DNA from: Janibacter endophyticus
GTDB lineage: Bacteria; Actinomycetota; Actinomycetes; Actinomycetales; Dermatophilaceae
Length of the DNA: 64,000 nucleotides
Direction of reading: 5' to 3'
Assembly: GCF_016888335.1 (NCBI RefSeq)
Contig: NZ_JAFEJG010000004.1
Location: forward strand, 2,480,001-2,544,000
Of the stretch, positions 18,976-27,400 are shown in pieces. The stretch's first letter is position 1; every line of letters starts with the position of its first letter. Below the pieces are notes generated by a model. The model did no database searches. It was not told the DNA's origin and saw only the letters and a program-made list of their open reading frames with translations. The translations under genes and the position numbers were made by a program.

Positions 18976-19617
18976 CTATGCGTCACCGGTGAGCACCCGA
19001 CTCAGCGACTCCTGGAGCCAGGTGAGGAAGTCGTAGAGCATGACGGCGAAGGCCGCCGGGTCGTCGTCGGGCAGCTCGTCGGCCGCCTGCTCGAGGCGCT
19101 GCGCGTCGTCGTCGGTGCGCAGGCCGAGCCGCTCGCCCATGACGAGCCGGATGTCGGTGAGCGCCACGACGACGGCGACCGCCTCGGCCTCGTCGAGGAC
19201 CATCTCCTCCGGATCCGCCGGGTCGGCGGAGGGGCGGTCGACGACCCGGATGAGGGTGGCGAGATTCTCGGCCTTGCGCCGTCGCAGACCGTCCTCGGTC
19301 AGCCGACGGAACTCGCGGGCCTCGAGCGGGTCACCCCGGTGACCGGCCGGGAAGAGCCGGTCCAGCGCCGGGTCACGCTCCTCGTCCAGCCCGGCCGAGC
19401 GCTCAGGGTCGGGCGACCCGACGTCGGTGCTCAGACCCTCCAGGCCCGCCACGATGGCGTCGAAGGGGTCGACGCTCCCCTCGTCGTGCTGGGGGTCGGC
19501 GGCACCCGGCGCGATGATCTCCCGGACCTGCTCGGCGAGCTGGCCGATGACGGCCCGCTCGTCGAGGTCGAGCCACGCGACGAGACCGTCGCTGCGGCGC
19601 TGGAAGGCGCGGGCCAT
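18976..19617 (-). CDS. DUF2017 family protein
   Basis: A 213-residue soluble, mostly helical protein. It begins [17 protein letters not shown], the usual DUF2017 start, and ends with a helical region containing [14 protein letters not shown] central acidic stretch is weakly conserved. The function is unknown. The gene sits between clpS and murI as its homologue does in mycobacteria (Rv1332 position). The start ATG overlaps the clpS stop by one base, indicating tight coupling and perhaps a link to ClpS-dependent proteolysis. Confidence 0.85.
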   Translation of the reverse strand: MARAFQRRSDGLVAWLDLDERAVIGQLAEQVREIIAPGAADPQHDEGSVDPFDAIVAGLEGLSTDVGSPDPERSAGLDEERDPALDRLFPAGHRGDPLEAREFRRLTEDGLRRRKAENLATLIRVVDRPSADPADPEEMVLDEAEAVAVVVALTDIRLVMGERLGLRTDDDAQRLEQAADELPDDDPAAFAVMLYDFLTWLQESLSRVLTGDA

Positions 19618-19919
19618 CAGTCGTCCTTCTGGTACGTCGCCCACAGGCCGTAGCCCTGCATCGCCTCGGTGTCGAGCTCCATCTGCTCCTTGGGGCCCGT
19701 GGAGACGACGGCGCGACCCTTCTCGTGGACGTCCATCATGAGCTTGGTCGCCTTCTCCTTCGGGTAGCCGAAGTGGGTCTGGAAGACCCAGGTGACGTAG
19801 GACATGAGGTTGACCGGGTCGTTCCACACGAGGGTGATCCAGGGGACGTCCGGGTCGGTGACGACGGCGGCGTCGCTCTCCTGCTGCTCGACGGGGGCAA
19901 CTGACACGATCCCCACCAT
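19617..19919 (-). CDS. clpS: ATP-dependent Clp protease adaptor ClpS
   Basis: A 100-residue N-end-rule adaptor that hands substrates to ClpAP/ClpCP. The core is WITLVWNDPVNLMSYVTWVF, with the Asn-Asp pocket that reads bulky N-terminal residues, followed by KEKATKLMMDVHEKGRAVV and GPKEQMELDTEAMQGYGL. The ATG at 19919 is used. A GTG at 19907 preceded by GGGGA is an alternative. The divergent pncB start is only 11 bp away, so the two promoters overlap. Confidence 0.94.
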   Translation of the reverse strand: MVGIVSVAPVEQQESDAAVVTDPDVPWITLVWNDPVNLMSYVTWVFQTHFGYPKEKATKLMMDVHEKGRAVVSTGPKEQMELDTEAMQGYGLWATYQKDD

Positions 19920-19930
19920 AGAGTGGCCGC

Positions 19931-21262
19931 GTGACTGCGACGACCAGCACTCTCTCGACGGCACTGCTCACCGACCACTACGAGCTGACGATGCTCCAGG
20001 CGGCCCTCAAGAGCGGTGCGGCCCACCGGCGCTGCGTCTTCGAGGTGTTCGCCCGGAGGCTGCCGGAGGGGCGCCGGTACGGCGTCGTCGCCGGGACGGG
20101 GCGGGTGCTCGACGCCATCGAGAGCTTCCGCTTCGGGGAGGCGGAGATCGCGGACCTGCGCGAGCGCGCGGTCGTCGACGAGGCGACGTTGGAGTTCCTC
20201 GCCGGGTACCGCTTCGACGGTGACGTGTGGGGGTACGCCGAGGGCGACGCGTACTTCCCGTACAGCCCGATCCTCGTCGTCGAGGCTGATTTCGCGCACG
20301 GGGTGCTGCTCGAGACGGTGATCCTCTCGATCCTCAACCACGACAGCGCGGTCGCGTCGGCGGCGTCGCGGATGACGGGGGCCGCGGGTGACCGGCCGTG
20401 CATCGAGATGGGGTCGCGGCGCACGCACGACCGCGCGGCGGTGGCCGCGGCGCGGGCGGCCTACATCGCCGGCTTCGACTCGACGTCGAACCTCGAGGCC
20501 GGCCGCAGCTACGACGTCCCCACGGTGGGCACCTCGGCGCACGCCTTCACGCTGCTCCACGACGACGAGCGCGAGGCCTTCCAGGCCCAGGTCGACTCGC
20601 TCGGTGCGGGCACGACCCTGCTCGTCGACACCTACGACGTGACGAAGGGGGTGGAGACGGCCGTCGCGGTGGCCGGCACCGAGCTGGGCGGGGTCCGCCT
20701 CGACTCCGGCGACCTTGTCGTGCAGGCCAAGGAGGTCCGCGAGCAGCTCGACGACCTCGGCGCGACGGGCACGAAGATCATCGTCACCTCCGACCTCGAC
20801 GAGTACGCGATCGCGGCGCTCGCCGCGGCTCCGGTCGACGGCTACGGGGTGGGGACGCGGGTGGTCACGGGGTCCGGCGCGCCGACCGCGTCGATGGTCT
20901 ACAAGCTCGTCGCCCGGACCGACGACGACGCTCGGATGATCGGCGTCGTCAAGAAGAGTAAGGACAAGCAGTCGATCGGGGGGCGCAAGTACGCGCTGCG
21001 CCGGCTGGATGCCAACGGCATCGCCCGGGCCGAGCTCATCGGCATCGACGAGCTGCCCGAGGACGACGGCGAAGGGGTGGGCGACCGGGAGCTCCTCGTC
21101 CCCCTCGTCCGGGGTGGCGAGGTCGTCGGGCGGGAGCACTGCACGGTCGAGGCAGCGCGGCGGCGGCACGAGGCGTCGATGGCCGAGCTGCCGCGCTCGG
21201 CCCACCAGCTGAGCGAGGGTCGCCCGGCGGTCGAGACGGTCTTCGTCACCGAGACCCCGTAG
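19931..21262 (+). CDS. pncB: Nicotinate phosphoribosyltransferase
   Basis: A 443-residue enzyme converting nicotinate and PRPP to nicotinate mononucleotide in NAD salvage. Motifs include LLTDHYELTMLQA at the N-terminus, STSNLEAG, VGTSAHAFTLLH with the phosphorylated-His region, GVRLDSGDL and GYGVGTRVVTG. The GTG start is almost back-to-back with clpS, as for pncB1-clpS in mycobacteria. It works with the nicotinamidase PncA encoded 1.2 kb downstream. Confidence 0.95.
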   Translation: MTATTSTLSTALLTDHYELTMLQAALKSGAAHRRCVFEVFARRLPEGRRYGVVAGTGRVLDAIESFRFGEAEIADLRERAVVDEATLEFLAGYRFDGDVWGYAEGDAYFPYSPILVVEADFAHGVLLETVILSILNHDSAVASAASRMTGAAGDRPCIEMGSRRTHDRAAVAAARAAYIAGFDSTSNLEAGRSYDVPTVGTSAHAFTLLHDDEREAFQAQVDSLGAGTTLLVDTYDVTKGVETAVAVAGTELGGVRLDSGDLVVQAKEVREQLDDLGATGTKIIVTSDLDEYAIAALAAAPVDGYGVGTRVVTGSGAPTASMVYKLVARTDDDARMIGVVKKSKDKQSIGGRKYALRRLDANGIARAELIGIDELPEDDGEGVGDRELLVPLVRGGEVVGREHCTVEAARRRHEASMAELPRSAHQLSEGRPAVETVFVTETP

Positions 21263-21296
21263 CCCAGACCCACGCCGGCGAGGCGAAGGGCCACCC

Positions 21297-21320
21297 GCGG
21301 GGCGCTCCGGGGTGCCCCGC
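21297..21320 (+). terminator. Possible hairpin after pncB
   Basis: GCGGGGC and GCCCCGC form a 7-bp stem with a 10-nt loop, 35 bp after the pncB stop and before a convergent gene. Short and without a T-run, so only a candidate. Confidence 0.4.
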
Positions 21321-21343
21321 CTGCGCGCTGCTCCGGCCCGGCG

Positions 21344-21883
21344 TCAGCCGATCAGCCGGTCGAGCAGCTCGAAGGTCTCGAAGGGCTGCCCGACATCCCC
21401 GAAGTGCCCCTCGTCGCGCACGACGAGCGTGCCACCGAGCCGGTCGAACATCGCCCGCCCCTGCGCGGCGTCGCAGCCGTACGGGTCGTCGACCGAGTTG
21501 ATGAAGACGATGTCCCGGACACTGCCCCGGATCGCGGCCCAGTCATACACGTCCTGGAGCACCGGCTCGGCGTCCGCGCCCGGCTGCGTGGAGTACCCGG
21601 CGACGAGGAACGCCTGGTCCACGGTGACGTCGATGTGCTCGAGGACCGCGAGCAGCAGGGCGGCGCCGCCCGAGTGCCCGACGAGCACCGTGTCCCGGTC
21701 GAAGGTGTGGTTCGCCAGCACCTTCGGCAGGAACGTCTCGATCGGTTCGACATTGAGGTCCGGGTAGTGCGGCGCCTCGACGTCGTAGCCGCGCTCAGCC
21801 AGACGACGCCGCAGCCACGGCAGCCACACGACGTCGGGGTGCGCCCCGGTCCCGTGGAAGACGATCGCCCTGCGCTGTCCCAT
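21344..21883 (-). CDS. RBBP9/YdeN-family serine hydrolase
   Basis: A 179-residue minimal alpha/beta hydrolase. The N-terminus AIVFHGTGAHPDVVWLPWL, the nucleophile in LVGHSGGAALL, an Asp in NSVDDPYG and the terminal His in RDEGHFGD match the RBBP9/YdeN group. The substrate is unknown. The ATG at 21883 is chosen over an in-frame TTG one codon earlier. Confidence 0.85.
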   Translation of the reverse strand: MGQRRAIVFHGTGAHPDVVWLPWLRRRLAERGYDVEAPHYPDLNVEPIETFLPKVLANHTFDRDTVLVGHSGGAALLLAVLEHIDVTVDQAFLVAGYSTQPGADAEPVLQDVYDWAAIRGSVRDIVFINSVDDPYGCDAAQGRAMFDRLGGTLVVRDEGHFGDVGQPFETFELLDRLIG

Positions 21884-22043
21884 CAACCCTCCGTCGTGAG
21901 CTCGTGGTCGTCACGGGAGCCAGGCTTGCACGCCCTGCCGCCCGACGACCTGTAACGGACCCGAAACACGCCACGGCACGCGGGGTAACACCGCGGCCCT
22001 AGCGTGTCGCCATCAGCGCAGGACGAGCGTGAGGGAGACGACG

Positions 22044-22403
22044 ATGACCACAGCAGCAGGAAGCCCAGGACGCGTGCGGGACACCGTCCGACTGCTCCAC
22101 GTGCCGTCGCCGGAGCGGCACGTGCTCGTCGTCGGGGGCGGGATCGTCGCGGCCCGTCGTGTCGACTCGGTCCGGCCGGGCACCCGCGTCGTCGTCGTGA
22201 GCCGCCGCATCTGCGACGACCTCGCCGACCTCTTGTGCGAACCGTGGCTGACGTGGGAGAACAGGGACCCTCGCCCGAGCGACCTCGTCGACGCGTGGAT
22301 GGTGCACATCGTCTCGGGCGACCCGGTCCTCGACCTGGCCGTCAGCACCTGGGTCCACGCCACGCACCGCACCTGGCTGCCTCACCTGCCGGACGCGGGG
22401 TGA
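22044..22403 (+). CDS. Orphan NAD-binding half of a siroheme/precorrin-2 dehydrogenase-like protein
   Basis: A 119-residue protein that is only a Rossmann domain. HVLVVGGGIVAARRVDSV followed by TRVVVVSRRICDDLADLL and then VHIVSGDPVLDLAVSTWVHA parallels the N-terminal domain of Met8/CysG-type precorrin-2 dehydrogenase. The ferrochelatase/dimerisation half and the methyltransferase domain are absent, and several positions are diverged. It may be a remnant or a repurposed NAD-binding module. GAGGGAG supports the ATG at 22044. pncA follows 19 bp after. Confidence 0.65.
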   Translation: MTTAAGSPGRVRDTVRLLHVPSPERHVLVVGGGIVAARRVDSVRPGTRVVVVSRRICDDLADLLCEPWLTWENRDPRPSDLVDAWMVHIVSGDPVLDLAVSTWVHATHRTWLPHLPDAG

Positions 22404-22410
22404 TGCCCAG

Positions 22411-22416
22411 TACCGT
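22411..22416 (+). promoter_or_regulatory. -10 element of pncA, leaderless arrangement
   Basis: TACCGT lies 6 nt before the pncA ATG with no Shine-Dalgarno, suggesting its own start point even though the upstream gene is close. Confidence 0.4.
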
Positions 22417-22422
22417 CGGGCC

Positions 22423-22995
22423 ATGACCCGCGCACTCGTCCTCGTCGACATCCAGAACGACTTCTGCGAAGGGGGATCGTTGGCGGTGTCCGGCGGCGCC
22501 CAGGTGGCGAAGGGAGCAGCGGCGAAGATCGCCGCCGAGCGGGACCGCTACGCGGCGGTCGTCGCAACCGCGGACTGGCACGAGGACCCGGGCGAGCACT
22601 GGGCGGCGGAGGGGACCGCCCCGGACTTCGCCTCGTCCTGGCCGGTCCACTGCGCCGCCGGGACCGAGGGCGCCGCTTTCCACCCCGCACTCGAGCCGGT
22701 GCTCACCCAGGTCGACGCGGTCTTCCGCAAGGGGCGGCACGAGGCCGCCTACAGCGGCTTCGAGGGCGCGACCGACGACGGGACAGCCCTGGCCGACTGG
22801 TTGCGCGACCGCGGGATCGCCGAGCTCGACGTGTGCGGCATCGCCACCGACCACTGCGTGCGCGCAACCGTGCTCGACGGCCTCCGTGAGGGATTCGATG
22901 TCACCCTCCTGACCGGCCTCGTCGCGGGCGTCGCCCCGGAGACCACCGAGCCCGCGCTCGAGGAGATGGCCGCGGCCGGTGCCCGGCGTGCCTGA
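22423..22995 (+). CDS. pncA: Nicotinamidase
   Basis: A 190-residue isochorismatase-fold amidase hydrolysing nicotinamide to nicotinate. The catalytic triad is visible: Asp in LVDIQNDF, Lys in FRKGRHEAAY and Cys in IATDHCVRAT. Metal ligands Asp and His are in ATADWHEDPGEHW, with the His in WPVHCAAGT. It supplies PncB in the same window. In mycobacteria this enzyme also activates pyrazinamide. Confidence 0.95.
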   Translation: MTRALVLVDIQNDFCEGGSLAVSGGAQVAKGAAAKIAAERDRYAAVVATADWHEDPGEHWAAEGTAPDFASSWPVHCAAGTEGAAFHPALEPVLTQVDAVFRKGRHEAAYSGFEGATDDGTALADWLRDRGIAELDVCGIATDHCVRATVLDGLREGFDVTLLTGLVAGVAPETTEPALEEMAAAGARRA

Positions 22996-23104
22996 CGAGG
23001 GCCGCCGCACGCGCCCGGCCCCGTCGCCTGGTCGCGATGGCTGGCGCCGAAGGGGGCGGCCCGGCTCGTCGGGACGCCTCCCCCGCTGACCCCGGCGCGC
23101 TGGG

Positions 23105-24343
23105 TCAGCGGCCGCCGGTCCACGACCAGGCGTACTTGCCGTCGTCGCACGCGAGCCCGCCCTCGCCGATGTCGAGCGGGCGGAAGGTGTCGACCATGAC
23201 CGCGGTCTCGTCGAAGTACTCGATGCCGATCGACTTCTCGTACGCACCGGGCTGCGGGCCGTGCGCGTGGCCGCCCGGGTGCAGGCTGACCGAGCCGCGC
23301 TCGATGCCCGACCCCTTGCGTGCCTCGTAGTCGCCGTCGACGTAGAACATCACCTCGTCGCTGTCGACGTTCGAGTGGTAGTACGGCACCGGGATCGAGA
23401 GCGGGTGGTAGTCGACCTTGCGCGGCACGAAGTTGCACACGACGAAGTTCCACCCCTCCCACACCTGGTGCGCCGGCGGCGGCTGGTGGACCCGCCCGGT
23501 GATCGGCTCGTAGTCGTCGATGTTGAAGACGAAGGGGTAGAGGCACCCGTCCCAGCCCACGACGTCGAGCGGGTGGAAGGGGTAGGTGAAGCGGGTCCCG
23601 ACGACCCCGCCCGGACCGTGGCCGCGGTGCTTGACGAGGACGTCCGTCGAGGCGTCGCGCGCCTCGCCGACGTCCTCGGCGAGCAGCGGTCCCTGCGGCC
23701 CGCGGAAGTCGCGCTCGCAGTACGGGGCGTGCTCGAGGAACTGGCCGTACTTGCTGAGGTAGCGCTTCGGCGGTGCGACGTGGCTGCTCGCCTCGACGCA
23801 GATGAGGCGCAGGACGGAGCCGTCGGCGGACTGGGTCGACGGCGAGGGCAGCCAACGATGCGTCGTGGCGCGTGGCATGAGGAGGTAGTCCCCGCGCGCC
23901 ACCTCGAAGGAGCCGAAGACCGACTCGACGCGCGCCGCACCCCGCTCGACGTAGACCAGCTCGTCGCCGACGGCGTTGCGGTACCAGGGGCTGACGGCCC
24001 CCGCGACGACGTAGGAGAGGCGGACGTCGCCGTTGCCGAGGAGCAGCCGACGCCCGGTCACGGCATCGATGTCAGCCACGGCGGCGTCGTCGCCGCCGAA
24101 GAGCCGGTGCGGCTGGAGGTGGAGCGGCTTGAGCGGGTGGTTGGCGGTGAGCGTCTGGTCGGGCAGCTCCCAGACCTCGCTCGCGCTGATCTCGCTCGGG
24201 ATCTCGCGGTGGTAGAGCAGCGAGGAGTCGGAGGAGAAGCCCTCCTCGCCCATGAGCTCCTCGTAGTAGAGCCCGCCGTCGTCGGCCGGGTGCTGCGTGT
24301 GTCGCTTGGGCGGGATGCTGCCCATCGCGCGGTAATAGGCCAT
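23105..24343 (-). CDS. hmgA: Homogentisate 1,2-dioxygenase
   Basis: A 412-residue cupin-fold, Fe(II)-dependent ring-cleavage enzyme opening homogentisate to maleylacetoacetate in tyrosine/phenylalanine breakdown. The C-terminal iron region is seen as PYYHSNVDSDEVMFYVDGDY (His and Glu) and HPGGHAHGPQPG (His). The N-terminal cupin has RGDYLLMPRATTHRW. It is of the short actinobacterial type. The ATG at 24343 has a GAGG element about 10 nt upstream. It is divergent from the unknown gene and fahA, sharing an 87-bp promoter region. Confidence 0.93.
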   Translation of the reverse strand: MAYYRAMGSIPPKRHTQHPADDGGLYYEELMGEEGFSSDSSLLYHREIPSEISASEVWELPDQTLTANHPLKPLHLQPHRLFGGDDAAVADIDAVTGRRLLLGNGDVRLSYVVAGAVSPWYRNAVGDELVYVERGAARVESVFGSFEVARGDYLLMPRATTHRWLPSPSTQSADGSVLRLICVEASSHVAPPKRYLSKYGQFLEHAPYCERDFRGPQGPLLAEDVGEARDASTDVLVKHRGHGPGGVVGTRFTYPFHPLDVVGWDGCLYPFVFNIDDYEPITGRVHQPPPAHQVWEGWNFVVCNFVPRKVDYHPLSIPVPYYHSNVDSDEVMFYVDGDYEARKGSGIERGSVSLHPGGHAHGPQPGAYEKSIGIEYFDETAVMVDTFRPLDIGEGGLACDDGKYAWSWTGGR

Positions 24344-24417
24344 GACGTGTCTACCTCTTCGTGGGATTCGCGAGACAATCTGCACCCTACGGGATGTGAT
24401 CGCCACCACGCAGCCAC

Positions 24418-24423
24418 TAGGGT
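24418..24423 (+). promoter_or_regulatory. -10 element of the 24431-26487 operon, leaderless arrangement
   Basis: TAGGGT ends 7 nt before the ATG at 24431. On the other strand, towards hmgA, TAGGGT and TAGACA are possible -10 elements. The 87-bp divergent region must hold both promoters; I see no clear operator palindrome in it. Confidence 0.45.
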
Positions 24424-24430
24424 CGCCACC

Positions 24431-25267
24431 ATGCCTGTGCCTCCCCAACTGCTCGCCGGGCTCGTCGACGACGCCGCCGTCTTCCCCCCGGGCAGTGCCC
24501 CGCTGTGCCGTGCGCTCGCCGAGCACCGTGAGCACCGCGCCGCCTGGTACGCCGACATCGTCGGCCCCCTCCTCGTCCCGGCCTCCGGGATCGCCGAGCT
24601 CGTCGCACTGACGGGCGAAGGGGGACCGCTGCGGGTCGTCGTCGTGGCCCGTCCGGGCACCCCGGCGCCGGACGTCGTCGAGGCGGTCGCCGCGGCCCGC
24701 GGCACCTCGGTCGAGATCGTCGGGGTCGAGATGGGCTGGCAGGAGGGGTGGCGAGACCTCCCACTGGGTGATCTGCCGCTCGTCCTCGAGATCCCCCGCG
24801 GGGACGACCGCGATCGCGCCCTCGCCGACGTCCGCGACGGCCAGCAGGAGGGCCGGCGCGTCCTGGCCAAGCTGCGCACCGGTGCCACCCCGACGTGGGA
24901 GTGGCCGGACGAGGACGAGCTCGCGCGGTTCCTGCGCGACGCGACCCAGCTCGGCATCCAGGTCAAGCTCACCGGGGGGCTGCACCACGTCGTCCGGGGC
25001 GAGCACGACGGCCAGCCCCAGCACGGCCTGCTCAACGTCCTCGTCGCCCTCGACGCCGCCCAGCACGACTCCCTGGCCCCTGACGTGGACGCGCTCGCCG
25101 CCCTCCTCGCGGAGCGTGACCCCACGGTCCTCGCGGAGGAGGTCGCCGGCTGGGAGGACGACGAGGCCGCCCGGGTCCGCACCACCCTCACCGCCTACGG
25201 GTGCTGCGGCGTCACCGACCCCATCATCGAGCTGTCCGCCCTCAACCTTGTCGCAGGAGCGCCATGA
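24431..25267 (+). CDS. Uncharacterised protein of the homogentisate cluster
   Basis: A 278-residue soluble protein I cannot assign. It starts with LLAGLVDDAAVFPPGSAPL. The middle alternates strands and helices (LRVVVVARPG, VEIVGVEMGW, LPLVLEIPRGDD), then RRVLAKLRTGATPTWEWP and QVKLTGGLHHVVRGE near residues 140-195. The rhythm and the KLRTGA/KLTGGLHH blocks suggest a TIM-barrel-like fold, which is inference only. It has no signal peptide or membrane segment. Its stop overlaps the fahA start (ATGA) and it is divergent from hmgA, so it very probably acts in or around homogentisate breakdown. Confidence 0.8.
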   Translation: MPVPPQLLAGLVDDAAVFPPGSAPLCRALAEHREHRAAWYADIVGPLLVPASGIAELVALTGEGGPLRVVVVARPGTPAPDVVEAVAAARGTSVEIVGVEMGWQEGWRDLPLGDLPLVLEIPRGDDRDRALADVRDGQQEGRRVLAKLRTGATPTWEWPDEDELARFLRDATQLGIQVKLTGGLHHVVRGEHDGQPQHGLLNVLVALDAAQHDSLAPDVDALAALLAERDPTVLAEEVAGWEDDEAARVRTTLTAYGCCGVTDPIIELSALNLVAGAP

Positions 25268-26487
25268 CCACCGACCCGAGCACCGACCGCAGCACCTACC
25301 CCTGGCTGAGCGTCGGGACGGACCACCCCTTCGGCCCGCATCACCTCCCCTACGGGAGCTTCAGCGTCGGCGCGGGCAAGCCGCTCCTCGGGGTCCGCAT
25401 CGGCGACCAGGTGCTCGACGTACGTGCCGCCGCGAAGGCCGCCAACCGGGACGCCCGGCCCTACGCGACCGGCAACCTCGACGGCCTCCTCGCCGACCCC
25501 ACGCTGTGGGGGCCCACCCGTACCTGGCTCACCCAGCTCGTCCAGGACGAGGCCGCCGCGCGCGTCCTCGCCGACCACGTCCACGACATCGACGCGGTCA
25601 CCCTGCACCTCCCCTTCGCCGTCGCCGACTACGTCGACTTCTACGCGAGCGAGCACCATGCGACCAACGTCGGCCGGATCTTCCGCCCCGACGGGGAGCC
25701 CCTCACGCCGAACTGGAAGCACCTGCCGATCGGCTACCACGGCCGCAGCAGCACCGTCGTCGTCACCGGCACCGACGTGCATCGCCCCCGGGGCCAGCGC
25801 AAGGCCCCGAGCGACGCCGGCCCGTCCTTCGGGCCAAGCATCAAGCTCGACATCGAGGCCGAGCTCGGCTTCGTCGTCGGCGGCCGCACCGAGCTCGGGC
25901 AGAGCCTGAGCGTCGCGGAGGCGGCGGAGCACCTCTTCGGGGTGGTCCTGCTCAACGACTGGTCGGCCCGCGACCTCCAGGCGTGGGAGTACGTCCCGCT
26001 CGGTCCCTTCCTCGGCAAGTCCTTCGCGACGACGATCTCGGCGTGGGTCACCCCGATGGCCGCGCTCGCCGATGCCCGCGTCGAGCTCCCCACCCAGGAC
26101 CCCGAGCCGCTCCCCTACCTCCAGGGCGAGCAGGCACAGGGGATCGACCTCGCCTACGAGGTCGAGTGGAACGGAACCGTCGTCTCCCGCCCGCCCTACC
26201 GGACGATGTACTGGGCCCCGGAGCAGATGCTCGCGCACATGACCGTCAACGGCGCGAAGGCCAGCCCCGGCGACCTCTTCGGCTCCGGCACGGTCTCGGG
26301 GCCGGACAAGGACGGCCGCGGGTCCTTCCTCGAGCTCTCGTGGAACGGCACCGAGCCGCTCACCCTGGACGACGGGTCGACCCGCACCTTCCTCGAGGAC
26401 GGCGACACCGTGGTCCTTCGCGCCACCGCCGAAGGGGTGGGCGGACCGATCAGCCTCGGCGAGTGCTCCGGGCGGATCCGGGGCTGA
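25264..26487 (+). CDS. fahA: Fumarylacetoacetase
   Basis: A 407-residue C-C bond hydrolase splitting fumarylacetoacetate into fumarate and acetoacetate, the last step of tyrosine breakdown. The catalytic core is VDFYASEHHATNVGRIF (metal Asp and active-site His), followed by the metal ligands in DIEAELGFVVG and the Asp in LNDWSARDLQAWEY. The SH3-like N-terminal domain contains FGPHHLPYGSFS. The ATG is within the overlap with the upstream gene, after GCAGGAGCGCC. No maleylacetoacetate isomerase gene is recognisable in the cluster. Confidence 0.95.
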   Translation: MTTDPSTDRSTYPWLSVGTDHPFGPHHLPYGSFSVGAGKPLLGVRIGDQVLDVRAAAKAANRDARPYATGNLDGLLADPTLWGPTRTWLTQLVQDEAAARVLADHVHDIDAVTLHLPFAVADYVDFYASEHHATNVGRIFRPDGEPLTPNWKHLPIGYHGRSSTVVVTGTDVHRPRGQRKAPSDAGPSFGPSIKLDIEAELGFVVGGRTELGQSLSVAEAAEHLFGVVLLNDWSARDLQAWEYVPLGPFLGKSFATTISAWVTPMAALADARVELPTQDPEPLPYLQGEQAQGIDLAYEVEWNGTVVSRPPYRTMYWAPEQMLAHMTVNGAKASPGDLFGSGTVSGPDKDGRGSFLELSWNGTEPLTLDDGSTRTFLEDGDTVVLRATAEGVGGPISLGECSGRIRG

Positions 26488-26520
26488 CGCCACGGTCGGA
26501 GCGGGCCGCTGGAGCGCAGG

Positions 26521-27324
26521 TCAGCGGCGGACGACCTCGGTGCCGGCCACCTTGTCGTGCGCGGCCTGCCTCCGCGGGTCGCGGGCCAGCCAAAGGTGCG
26601 CGACCACGAGCACGGGGACGGCGAACCACGAGATCACCGGCACCGTCGTGAGCAGCCACAGCATGACGACGACGCTCGTGCGCCGGGCCGCGACAGCCAT
26701 CGGCAGCGGACCGACGTCGTGGCTGCCCGCGACCCGGACGACGGTGCCCGTCGCGAGCTTGCCGACCGTCGCGCCCTTCCGGGTGAGCATGAGCACCGTG
26801 TAGAGCCACGCGGTGAACGCCATGATCGCGATCGCGACGGCGAACCACGTCCACTCGAAGAGCCCCACGAGCACGTCGGGGTCGAGGTCCTGGACGGCCT
26901 GCGGGTTGCCGAGGTTGTCCATGGCGAAGCCGAGGTAGTCGGCCATCCAGAGGTACCAGGCCCAGCTCGAGAGCAGCCCGCCGATCCCCCAGATGATCAT
27001 GAGGTCGAGCAGCCAGGACCCGAGCCGCGACCCGAAGCCCGCATACGGGCGTCCGTCCGCCGCGTGACCGGCGGCACCACCGGCCGCGTGCGGGACCGGG
27101 TGCTGCCAAGCGTGCTGCGCGGGCTCCTCGAACTGCGAGTGCGGGACGTGCCCCGCCCATGCGTCGCGCGCCCCCTGGTAGCCGACGGGCTGCTCCGGGG
27201 GTGTCTCACGGACGGGAGCCTTCTTCGGCACCCGCTTCTCGCTCCACACGATCCCGTCGAAGTACCGCAGCTGCTCGGCGTCGTCGGGGTCGTCGTACCA
27301 GCCGGCGCGCTCGGGGATCTGCAT
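26521..27324 (-). CDS. RDD-family membrane protein with N-terminal DUF2510 module
   Basis: A 267-residue protein. The N-terminus AGWYDDPDDAEQLRYFDGIV is the actinobacterial DUF2510 pattern. A His/Ala/Gly/Pro-rich linker (about residues 45-95) leads to the RDD domain, with AGFGSRLGSWLLDLMIIWG, two further membrane helices, and the conserved KGATVGKLATGTVVRV between helices. RDD proteins are membrane proteins of mostly unknown function, some linked to Na+ or small-molecule transport. The convergent fahA gene ends 33 bp away. Confidence 0.83.
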   Translation of the reverse strand: MQIPERAGWYDDPDDAEQLRYFDGIVWSEKRVPKKAPVRETPPEQPVGYQGARDAWAGHVPHSQFEEPAQHAWQHPVPHAAGGAAGHAADGRPYAGFGSRLGSWLLDLMIIWGIGGLLSSWAWYLWMADYLGFAMDNLGNPQAVQDLDPDVLVGLFEWTWFAVAIAIMAFTAWLYTVLMLTRKGATVGKLATGTVVRVAGSHDVGPLPMAVAARRTSVVVMLWLLTTVPVISWFAVPVLVVAHLWLARDPRRQAAHDKVAGTEVVRR

Positions 27325-27400
27325 GTCGGCAAGGATGCCAGGCGTGGCGCGCCGACGAGCGCGGGGCCCGCCGGACGGCTGCGTGGTGCACGATGCCGGG

